Below, piece after piece: positions 1 through 5,808 of a DNA stretch of 7,372 bases. Numbering within the stretch: position 1 is the first letter of the stretch; each line of letters begins with the position of its first letter. Origin of the DNA: CAJXTB01 sp047626195 (GTDB lineage Bacteria > Myxococcota_A > UBA796 > GCA-2862545). The stretch is from positions 1-7,372 of the forward strand of contig JBLHSN010000301.1 of NCBI GenBank assembly GCA_047626195.1, read 5' to 3'. Under the pieces are notes generated by a model. It was not told the DNA's origin. It made no database searches and saw nothing but the letters and a program-made list of their open reading frames with translations. Both the position numbers and the translations under genes were made by a program.

Positions 1-152
1 CCTTGCTCGCAAACCAAGTCATGTCCGCCTGGCGGGCCGCGGCGATGGCTCCAGACAGTGCTACCGCGGGCTCTGGAACGCGGCTGACACCTCAACGTAC
101 CCCCACAGACATTGCGCCGTTCGACCTGCATCCCAAAGGTAGTGGGCAATGA
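1..152 (+). CDS. C-terminal tail of an unidentified protein (5' end outside window)
   Basis: A reading frame enters from the left edge (first complete codon at position 3) and stays open for 49 codons, ending at TGA 150-152. The visible residues run from LLANQVMSAWRAAAM to a Pro/Thr-rich tail ending DLHPKGSGQ. The main support for a real gene is that its stop overlaps the ATG of the peptidase gene as ATGA (149-152), the classic arrangement of translationally coupled operon genes. No domain can be recognised in so short a piece, so no function is proposed. The other two forward frames also stay open for part of this stretch (frame 2 up to 142), so the call depends mostly on the overlap. Confidence 0.55.
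   Translation, partial: LLANQVMSAWRAAAMAPDSATAGSGTRLTPQRTPTDIAPFDLHPKGSGQ
135..139 (+). promoter_or_regulatory. Ribosome binding site of the M19 peptidase gene
   Basis: AAAGG lies nine bases before the ATG at 149. It sits inside the upstream coding sequence, as expected for a coupled gene pair with an ATGA overlap, and it supports 149 as the start. Confidence 0.45.
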
Positions 153-1348
153 GTTTTTTACTCACCGCGCTGGGACTCGGATTCGCGTTCGCCCAACAGC
201 CTGAGCCCGTCCACGTGCCCATGGACCTCCAGGGCCATCCCGCCATGCACCTCACCTGGAAGTTCTTCGGCCGCGGCCTCATCGCCAAGACTCCCCGGCG
301 CAGTCACCGCCACCAGTTCCGCCAGTCAGTCTACACTCCTTGGCTCGACGACTCTGGGCTGCGACTCTTCGGGATGGCCGCGATGGCCGCTGAGAAAGCC
401 CGTAATCCACGGCAAGCGCGGCGAATGGTCCTCTCCGAGTTTGAGTATGTCGAGGCCTTCATCGACGACAACAGCGACCGCTATGCGCTGGCTAAGACCC
501 CAGCCGAGGCCCGGACCTTGCTCGCCGAGACTGATAAGATGGTCATCTTTCACAGTATCGAGGGCGGCCACCACCTGCTGAATGGACCGAAAGACGCTGC
601 TTTTTGGCGTGACCGCGGTGTTGCATTGTTCACACTCATGCACCTGCGAGACGACGAGCTCGGTGGGTCCGCCATCCTGAACACCGGTTTGGGTCGGCTG
701 ATAAATCGCGCGGGAGCCAAGAACCGTAAGAAGAACCGGTACCGTGGTCTGACCGAGAGAGGGGCCTCCGCAGTCCGGGAGCTGGCCGAGGTTGGTATCC
801 TGGTTGACTTGTCCCATATGGCACCGCAGACGGTGGATGACACGCTTGCAATCACCGGAGAGCTCGGGGTCCCACCGATTGTGACCCATGGTGCGCTCGG
901 CAGCCTGCGTACCGTGGAGCGGTCGTTTACCGACGCACAGGTTGTAGAGATCTACCGCCAAGGTGGGATGTTTGCCCTGAGTCTGTCTCCCGAAGGCCTC
1001 GATGCCGTTCCAGAGCTCAACGACGATGTCTGCCACGGCACTATCGAGTCTTGGGGTAGGCACTACCAGACCCTCGTCGACTTAGTCGGGGTAGACGCGT
1101 CCATCGGTTGGTCGTCGGACTGGAACGGCTGGGTGAGTCACGCCGCACCCGTCTATGGAAAGGGCCGCTGCCGTCCGCTATCCGAGCTCAACGACCCACT
1201 GGCCATCGACACAGAGGGCTTGGTCCATCCCGGAATGATCCCGCAGCACTTCGAGCGAGCGGAGCGCATGGGACTTGACCTACGGCCGATCGACCGATCG
1301 TCCGAGCAGTTCTTGCAGATGTGGGAAGCGGTACGCGGCGAGCGCTAA
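149..1348 (+). CDS. Exported peptidase M19 (membrane dipeptidase-like) protein
   Basis: This 399-aa protein resembles the M19 renal/membrane dipeptidase family, amidohydrolase-fold zinc enzymes that typically cleave dipeptides. Residues 1-15 form a short hydrophobic signal-like segment ending AFA before Gln16, so the protein is probably exported. Family landmarks seen are: IEGGH with the bridging-metal Glu at 138; LMH with His165, matching the substrate-contacting His of renal dipeptidase; VDLSH with His223 and VTHGALGSLR with His247 as second-metal ligands, followed by Arg254; and GWSSDWNG with Asp324 at the catalytic Asp position. The N-terminal metal motif, normally HxD, reads DLQGHPAMH (26-34), so the usual first ligand appears to be Gln28 and the second His30. 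Length fits the family. The start is supported by AAAGG nine bases upstream and by overlap with the preceding stop (ATGA). Family assignment is strong. Dipeptidase activity is uncertain because of the altered site, and the natural substrate is unknown. Confidence 0.88.
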   Translation: MSFLLTALGLGFAFAQQPEPVHVPMDLQGHPAMHLTWKFFGRGLIAKTPRRSHRHQFRQSVYTPWLDDSGLRLFGMAAMAAEKARNPRQARRMVLSEFEYVEAFIDDNSDRYALAKTPAEARTLLAETDKMVIFHSIEGGHHLLNGPKDAAFWRDRGVALFTLMHLRDDELGGSAILNTGLGRLINRAGAKNRKKNRYRGLTERGASAVRELAEVGILVDLSHMAPQTVDDTLAITGELGVPPIVTHGALGSLRTVERSFTDAQVVEIYRQGGMFALSLSPEGLDAVPELNDDVCHGTIESWGRHYQTLVDLVGVDASIGWSSDWNGWVSHAAPVYGKGRCRPLSELNDPLAIDTEGLVHPGMIPQHFERAERMGLDLRPIDRSSEQFLQMWEAVRGER

Positions 1349-1623
1349 GCAGACCCTCTCACACTGGGCCTGGTCCACTGGGAACTGGGCTATCCAGTCA
1401 TCGTGCAGAGTAGAAATTTCACAACGCCGGAAACGGACGACCACGGACTGAACCAAAGCTTCGTCCCCATGTAAGTGGCTACACGCCCTTGCTCCCGTGT
1501 CACCAGACAAGACCGTGTGCTGTGACCCGGTGAGGTCCAGCGAAAGGATTGGCTCATCATTAATGAACGAACTTTTCATGCTTTGGACTGGCTTATTGTC
1601 GTTTCCGTGCACTCCTAGGTTGC
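1349..1623. other. Intergenic stretch without a convincing gene
   Basis: This lies between the peptidase stop and the transposase remnant. No RNA gene or strong terminator was seen. A 110-codon reverse frame (1612-1280, GTG start) crosses it and overlaps the peptidase 3' end, but it has no properly spaced ribosome binding site and no recognisable domain. The left end of the insertion element should lie here, probably within the last ~80 bases, but no inverted repeat matching the right flank could be found by eye. Confidence 0.5.
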
Positions 1624-2841
1624 ATGAAGCGCAAACACGATACGGAAATCCTCCTTCGGAAGAAATTTGAGGTTCTTCGCGACCATCTAAATGAGAGGGG
1701 CAAGCGTCTCTAGGCGGCGATGGAGGCGCGACCTGTCGGCGACGGCGGAGGCGCCGCTGTCGCTCGCGCTACCGGGATGAGCCGCAACACCGTAAAATTA
1801 CTCTTAGCCCTCCTATATAGCGATGAGGACCTTCCTGCAGACCGGATCCGTGGAAGTGGGGCGGGACGGCCAACACTGTTGTCCAAGCAGCCCAAGCTGG
1901 ATGAAGCTCTTGACCGCCTCATCGACCCAATCACCAAAGGTGACCCGGAATCACCTCTTCGCTGGACAACCAAGAGTGCCGCGAAGCTCTCAAGCGCGCT
2001 CGAGGAACTCGGGCACCCCGCCAGTTCATCCTCCGTGTGGCGGCTTCTGCGCGCCAAAGGATACCGGGTTCAGTCGACCCAAAAGATACTGGAGCGTCGG
2101 CACCACGATGACCGAGACTTCTCGTTCATGTCCATTACTGGTGCGGTATCGGATGCACATGCTGTGGGGGAGCCCGCCATCTCGGTACAGACGAAGAAGA
2201 AGGAACTCATTGGAAAATTCTTCAACACGGGACGAGAATGGCGTCCGGACGGCCGATCGTCGCTCGCCGTGAGCCATGACTTTCCGAACGACGTACAAGG
2301 CAAGGCGATTCCCTACGGAATCTACGACATCGAACGCAACGAGGCGCTGGTAAACGTGGGTATCGACCGCGATACTTCCGCCTTCGCTGTCGAGTCTATT
2401 CGGCGATGGTGGCGACACATCGGAAAGTGAGCATATCCGGGCGCCAAGAACCTGCTCATCACCTCAGATGCAGGAGGAAGCTACGCATACCGGCGGCGAG
2501 CATGGAAGAAGCCTCTACAACAGCTTGCCAACGAGACGGGCCTCACCATCCAGGTGGCTCACTTCCCGCCAGGAACCAGCACGTGGAACAAGATTGAGCA
2601 CCGGCTATTCTGCCATCTGCCAATGAACTGGCGCGGAAGACCGCTTATAAACTACGCTACCGTAGTACCCATCATCGGGAGCACCACCACCAAGACCGGC
2701 TTGACGGTCCAAGCTATGCTCGACGAAAACGACTAGCCAACTGGAGAACTGCACAAGCCGGAGGAGATGAGAACGCTCAACCTCAAGCCAAACCCATGGC
2801 ATGGTGAGTGGAATTACGAAATCGACCCAGGCGGAAGTTGA
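1624..2841 (+). pseudogene. ISAzo13-family transposase, inactivated by three in-frame stops
   Basis: A single reading frame from ATG 1624 to TGA 2839-2841 (about 405 codons) matches an ISAzo13-type DDE transposase along its whole length. Recognisable blocks in order are: an N-terminal helix-turn-helix region (AVARATGMSRNTV, codons 45-57), GDPESPLRWTTKS, VQTKKKEL (188-195), GREWRPDGR, GKAIPYGIYD, SIRRWWRHIG, LLITSDAGGS (277-286), HFPPGTSTWNKIEHRLF (313-329), NWRGRPL, TTTKTGLTV and a C-terminal HGEWNYEI. The frame is broken by TAG at 1711 (codon 30, where relatives have Trp), TGA at 2428 (codon 269) and TAG at 2734 (codon 371, where relatives usually have Tyr). There is no frameshift. The first catalytic Asp of the DDE triad is Gln189, whereas Asp282 and Glu325 remain. 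All three stop codons end intact genes in this window, so recoding is unlikely. It is a dead element that cannot make an active enzyme. Family naming comes from remembered motifs. Confidence 0.9.
1624..2841 (+). mobile_element. Remnant of an ISAzo13-like insertion sequence (ends not resolved)
   Basis: The transposase pseudogene marks the body of an insertion sequence. The element must extend beyond the coding part on both sides, but terminal inverted repeats and a target-site duplication could not be identified by eye in 1540-1623 or 2842-2960, so only the coding span is given. With the transposase dead, it could move only if an intact copy elsewhere in the genome acted on its ends. Confidence 0.7.
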
Positions 2842-2902
2842 GCCGTCAAATCTGACCCCATCCCTTCCAGAGGTGAGCGATGGGATTGATGGAAGAAACC
2901 GG

Positions 2903-2944
2903 CGCTAGGGCGCGTTCAGGGCGGTCGTCGACTAGCGGCTTTTT
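2903..2944 (+). terminator. Possible Rho-independent terminator
   Basis: CGCTAG (2903-2908) pairs perfectly with CTAGCG (2932-2937), and TTTTT follows at 2940-2944. The loop is long (23 bases) and the stem is short, so folding strength is doubtful. It lies downstream of the dead transposase and upstream of the beta-helix gene, a sensible place to stop read-through. Confidence 0.28.
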
Positions 2945-3085
2945 AACTGGTTAATACTCGGAAGGTAGCGGCTGGACTGGGCACGCCAACGCGTTGGGTT
3001 CGACGTCAAAACCCAGGCTCATTTTTGTAGCACAGGTAGTGGTTGTCATCCACCGTCGATTGCGCTAGCCATCCAGTGCACACCC

Positions 3086-3090
3086 GGGGG
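3086..3090 (+). promoter_or_regulatory. Ribosome binding site of the beta-helix gene
   Basis: GGGGG sits five bases before ATG 3096. A same-frame TAG at 3066-3068, with no start codon between it and 3096, makes 3096 the earliest possible start. Confidence 0.4.
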
Positions 3091-3095
3091 TCTCC

Positions 3096-4205
3096 ATGCT
3101 GCTTATCTTAATGTCACTGATGTCCAATCTGGCTCACGCCCAAGATTCCAATGAGGATGGCTGTGTAGACAGCTACTACGACAGCAACACAGCGTGCGTT
3201 GCCCCAAGTGCAACCATCGGCCGTGACATCTCTATTGGCGCCGGGGCATTCATCGGCCCCCGCAGCACCCTCGTCGGGCGTGTCAGTGCATCTGGGCTGC
3301 GACCGGTTGGAGCGGGCTCTATCCTTAGCCGCAACGTCTCCATTGCCGCCGACCACGACATCGGCACTGAAAATACCTTCGGCCGGTTGGTGGCGGCGGG
3401 TGCGCGCCTGCAGACGGAGTCCGACGTCACCATCCGGTACGCCTCGGTCCTTGGAGACGACGTGTCCATGGGCGCGAGTGCGACCATCGGCGCACTCGTC
3501 GAAATTGGCAACAACACCCAGGTTGCGAGCGGTACGGTCATCGCACGCGGCGTGACGATTGCAGATTCGCTGTCATCCACCTCGATTGGTGGCATCATCG
3601 GACCCAACGTCGTCATCGGCTCCGGCAACAGCATCGACGGTTCCGCGCGAATCCGTAAAGGCGCAGTCCTCGGCAATAACGCCACAGTACAGGCGAACGC
3701 CCGAATCGGCCGGGATGCTCTCATCGGAGCCGACACTATCATTGGTGCGAACGTACGTATTGCGGCCCGAGGCCAGGTCACCGCGACCACCACCGTGCCA
3801 GACGGAACGGTCGTCCGAGCTGGCGAGATCTACGACAACCCTGCGGAAGGAGAGTTTGGGGACTGGTTGCTCGGAACTGCGTGCAATGGTGCTGATTTTA
3901 GCGGTGGCTGCACCACCCCGGAAACGGGCTACCACTTCAAGGGAATCTACGGTGACTATGCCTGTTGGTGGCACACGAAGAACCAAGCGTGGAACACCAC
4001 TACGAGCACCAATCTGTATAGCTTGGCGCAGGAATTTGGCCTGGATGCGAGCACCGGTGTGCAGCAGTGGTGCTCTTCGTTCGCTTCCACGCCGAACCCG
4101 ACCGTCTATGCAAGCAGCTACAACGCGTCGTCACAGATTGGGGCCTGGGGATGGTGCGGTGGAGCGCCGTTCGCCAGCGGCGGATGGGCCTGCTTCCGGC
4201 TGTAG
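3096..4205 (+). CDS. Exported left-handed beta-helix (hexapeptide-repeat) protein with C-terminal cysteine domain
   Basis: This 369-aa protein of unknown function has three visible parts. Residues 1-15 are a signal-like segment ending AHA before Gln16, although it has no Lys/Arg at its start. Residues 17-25, DSNEDGCVD, match the DxNxDGxxD calcium loop seen in thrombospondin type-3 repeats and dockerins. From about residue 35 to 240 there are imperfect hexapeptide repeats (for example PSATIG, ISIGAG, VVIGSG, ARIGRD, TIIGAN) that form the left-handed parallel beta-helix of the LpxA-like superfamily. Residues 255-369 form a Trp/Tyr/Gly-rich domain with Cys263, 272, 290, 326, 354 and 366. Together with Cys23 and Cys34 this makes eight cysteines, an even number consistent with disulfides outside the cytoplasm. 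Most hexapeptide proteins are cytoplasmic acyltransferases or gamma-class carbonic anhydrases. No catalytic motif of either was recognised, so a structural or binding role on the cell surface is inferred. It appears to be transcribed alone. Confidence 0.85.
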   Translation: MLLILMSLMSNLAHAQDSNEDGCVDSYYDSNTACVAPSATIGRDISIGAGAFIGPRSTLVGRVSASGLRPVGAGSILSRNVSIAADHDIGTENTFGRLVAAGARLQTESDVTIRYASVLGDDVSMGASATIGALVEIGNNTQVASGTVIARGVTIADSLSSTSIGGIIGPNVVIGSGNSIDGSARIRKGAVLGNNATVQANARIGRDALIGADTIIGANVRIAARGQVTATTTVPDGTVVRAGEIYDNPAEGEFGDWLLGTACNGADFSGGCTTPETGYHFKGIYGDYACWWHTKNQAWNTTTSTNLYSLAQEFGLDASTGVQQWCSSFASTPNPTVYASSYNASSQIGAWGWCGGAPFASGGWACFRL

Positions 4206-4450
4206 TGGGCGTCCCTCCCCAGCGGATGGTCATACCGCCTGTCCGTTGGGAGAACCTACGATGTCTCGACAACGTGGCGTTCGTAGCACTGGCCGATGTC
4301 CAGACCGCATTCTATCCTAACTAGGGCATCTCGACCGTGGTCAGGACCGCACCGCTGACACGGCAACTTGCATGTCGGACGCCCACGCGGCAGCCGCCTC
4401 ACACTTGCGAGGGCTGAACCCTGCTGCGCCAGCATCACCCCGCAAGCCAG

Positions 4451-4459
4451 TGTTATGCT
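4451..4459 (+). promoter_or_regulatory. Candidate extended -10 promoter for the lipoprotein operon
   Basis: TGTTATGCT fits the extended -10 pattern TGnTATAAT (four of six in the hexamer plus the TG). No good -35 is seen at 17-18 bases upstream, which extended -10 promoters can tolerate. Transcription would start near 4466 and give a very short leader before ATG 4480. Confidence 0.38.
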
Positions 4460-4470
4460 TCGCGCCTTTT

Positions 4471-4474
4471 GGAG
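4471..4474 (+). promoter_or_regulatory. Ribosome binding site that fixes the lipoprotein start
   Basis: GGAG lies five bases before ATG 4480. It decides the start in favour of 4480 over the in-frame ATG at 4372, because only the shorter protein begins directly with a lipoprotein signal peptide. Confidence 0.7.
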
Positions 4475-4479
4475 TGTTC

Positions 4480-5808
4480 ATGCGCTGGCTAACTGTGCTC
4501 GTTCTGCTGACCGTCGCATGCGACAAGGAAGACATCGACACCGACACGACTGGCAGCACGGAAGCGGACACCGATACCGAGGTCGACACGGATACCAATT
4601 CGGACACCGATACCGATACCGCCGTCGTCATCCCCGATGCCTGTCCAGACAATGCATCCATCGGTGACCTTGGGTGCGACGGTGTGTGCGACGAAGGTGA
4701 AGCGACCAGTGTGGACTGCGATGGCGTCTGCGCAGAGGGAGACGCTGCACCCGATTGTGATGACCGGTGCGATACCGGAGAAGAAGACTCCGCAGACTGC
4801 GACGCAATCTGCGATGACGGCGACGTCGCCCCTGACTGCGACGGTGTCTGCAGCCCATCAGATAGCGGTACTAGCGACTGCGACGCCATGTGTAGTGACG
4901 GCGAAGACGGAAGCGAAGACTGCGATGGCATCTGCGATACCAACGAAGACGGTCCCGATTGCGACGGCCTGTGTGAAACGAGCGAAAGTAACGCTATCGA
5001 CTGCGATGATGTTTGCGACGACGGCGAAGAAGACACGGTGGATTGCGAGGTCGTAGAGGAGGTCAGCTTCCCATCAGGCTCTAGCCCCTGTGGACTCGCT
5101 TTTGATGAACGAACTGAGACCGTGTACGTGATTCAGTGCTTTGGTGCTGATATCTTGACGTTTTCCGCGGACGGGACACCCGGCCCCACCTTGGCACGCC
5201 CCGCAGAGCCCGCCGACGACGTGGACCTCGACATTGCCCCAGCCGACTTCTTGCTTGGCACCTACCCAGTGAACGCCGGAGCTCTGCTGTTCCACAATGG
5301 CGAATCAGGTGTCGTCGAGACCTACGTGGTCGATACCACCGACAGCAATATCCTTGCCTCACTCACAACGACATTCGGCGCGTCGCACGTGGTTGGCGGT
5401 AGCTACGACAGCGTGAGCGGAAACCTAGTGTACATCCAAGACAAGAATGTCAGCGCTCCAAATGGAAACGCCATTGCTCAGGTCAACGCACAGACCGGTG
5501 CGTTCATCGACGTATCCCCCACACTACCCGCCTTCCAGATCAACTACGGCGATGTCGATGTGTGCCAGTCAACGGGCAATCGCTTCGCGGTAAGCAGCGA
5601 CGAGACCACGGTGGCCGAGTTCACCTCAGCGGGCGTTCTGGTCGGCGAATATGCCTTCCCAGCCACAGTGAGCGGCGCCAGCGGTATCGACTTTGACGAC
5701 TCCACCGGCGAGGCCTGGATTGCCGCCTTTACCGGTCAGATCTGGCGGGTCGATGGCCTGCCCTGCCCGCCCCTTGGTATTCCAACAACGACACCAGGCG
5801 GCCGGTAA
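4480..5808 (+). CDS. Surface lipoprotein with Asp/Thr tether, nine Cys/Asp repeats and a beta-propeller-like domain
   Basis: This 442-aa protein is not a recognised named gene. Residues 1-14 (MRWLTVLVLLTVAC) are a type II signal peptide with lipobox TVAC, so Cys14 should be lipidated. Asp15 follows at +2, which in enterics causes inner-membrane retention, a rule that may not hold here. Residues 18-47 are an Asp/Thr-rich tether. Residues 66-189 hold nine 13- or 14-residue repeats of the form CDGxCDxGE..D, with cysteine pairs at 66/70, 80/84, 93/97, 107/111, 120/124, 134/138, 148/152, 161/165 and 175/179, ending at Cys189. Residues 195-427 hold about five repeated strand groups such as GLAFDERTETVYVI and GIDFDDSTGEAWIAAF, resembling NHL/SMP-30-type propeller blades. 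Two more cysteine pairs (204/220, 362/429) may close loops. The acidic repeats could bind calcium or other cations, and the propeller may bind a ligand. Both are inferences. Its stop overlaps the next start (TAATG). Confidence 0.88.
   Translation: MRWLTVLVLLTVACDKEDIDTDTTGSTEADTDTEVDTDTNSDTDTDTAVVIPDACPDNASIGDLGCDGVCDEGEATSVDCDGVCAEGDAAPDCDDRCDTGEEDSADCDAICDDGDVAPDCDGVCSPSDSGTSDCDAMCSDGEDGSEDCDGICDTNEDGPDCDGLCETSESNAIDCDDVCDDGEEDTVDCEVVEEVSFPSGSSPCGLAFDERTETVYVIQCFGADILTFSADGTPGPTLARPAEPADDVDLDIAPADFLLGTYPVNAGALLFHNGESGVVETYVVDTTDSNILASLTTTFGASHVVGGSYDSVSGNLVYIQDKNVSAPNGNAIAQVNAQTGAFIDVSPTLPAFQINYGDVDVCQSTGNRFAVSSDETTVAEFTSAGVLVGEYAFPATVSGASGIDFDDSTGEAWIAAFTGQIWRVDGLPCPPLGIPTTTPGGR
4528..4620 (+). 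repeat. Asp-Thr low-complexity tract encoding the lipoprotein tether
   Basis: Repeated GACACC/GATACC-type codon pairs encode alternating Asp-Thr, broken by Gly/Ser/Glu/Ala/Asn. Such tracts are common after the lipidated cysteine in myxobacteria-like lipoproteins, where they probably act as flexible spacers that hold the folded part away from the membrane. Confidence 0.75.
4669..5049 (+). repeat. Nine tandem 13/14-codon Cys/Asp repeats
   Basis: The repeat core is DCD-x-x-C followed by an acidic 6-7 residue spacer. Distances between successive first cysteines are 14, 13, 14, 13, 14, 14, 13, 14 and 14 residues, and the last unit is only a half (DCE). The units resemble the CGDGVCDEGE-style repeats of secreted deltaproteobacterial proteins, with the CGDG start replaced by DCDG. 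Codon choice varies between units, so the array is not a fresh duplication. Confidence 0.85.
5796..5801 (+). promoter_or_regulatory. Ribosome binding site inside the lipoprotein 3' end
   Basis: AGGCGG lies six bases before the ATG at 5808 and supports that start. Together with the TAATG overlap it suggests re-initiation by ribosomes finishing the lipoprotein. Confidence 0.5.

Larger units (their letters stand above)
2842..3095. other. Intergenic stretch downstream of the IS remnant
   Basis: No open frame of note lies here. It holds a TCAGATTTGA-containing motif right after the transposase stop, a short inverted repeat (CCCATC 2857-2862 with GATGGG 2879-2884), and a candidate terminator at 2903-2944. 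The promoter of the beta-helix gene should be in the last ~150 bases. TTGTCA occurs there, but no acceptable -10 follows it at the usual spacing. Confidence 0.5.
4206..4479. other. Intergenic region before the lipoprotein gene
   Basis: No supported gene is present. A forward frame is open up to TAG 4322-4324, but it is the out-of-frame continuation of a shadow of the beta-helix gene. A longer version of the lipoprotein frame could begin at ATG 4372, but that would bury the lipoprotein signal 36 residues inside the protein. The last 30 bases hold the promoter and ribosome binding site listed separately. Confidence 0.5.

Noticed and set aside
326..1063. 245-codon reverse-strand frame opposite the M19 gene
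   Set aside because: The forward strand carries clear M19 motifs across the same span. The reverse product shows no domain and is a high-GC shadow.
1349..1468. In-frame continuation of the M19 gene beyond its TAA (about 39 further codons)
   Set aside because: The family C-terminus is complete at 1348, and the extension shows no family similarity or evidence of read-through.
1280..1612. 110-codon reverse-strand frame filling the gap before the IS remnant
   Set aside because: It starts at GTG without a properly spaced ribosome binding site, overlaps the peptidase 3' end by 69 bases, and has no recognisable domain. It remains possible but is not supported.
3044..3072. TTGTCA followed 17 bases later by TAGCCA as a promoter for the beta-helix gene
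   Set aside because: The -35 is good, but the -10 matches the consensus only at its first two bases, so it is not listed as a promoter.
3176..3793. 205-codon reverse-strand frame within the beta-helix gene
   Set aside because: It is an antisense shadow of the hexapeptide repeats. The forward frame has a signal peptide, coherent repeats and a ribosome binding site.
3559..4324. Forward frames of 253 and 85 codons overlapping the end of the beta-helix gene
   Set aside because: Both are out-of-frame readings of the beta-helix coding sequence that run a little past its stop. Their products are Arg/Ser/Pro-rich or lack start signals.
4341..5036. 231-codon reverse-strand frame encoding a Ser/Pro/Gln repeat protein
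   Set aside because: It is the antisense reading of the Cys/Asp repeat array. The periodicity of GAC/TGC/GAT codons produces repeated Ser-Gln-Ser on the other strand, and there is no ribosome binding site or independent support.
4669..5049. Tandem repeats considered as a CRISPR-like array
   Set aside because: The repeats are in frame, encode conserved Cys/Asp positions with variable codons, and lack unique spacers of constant length.
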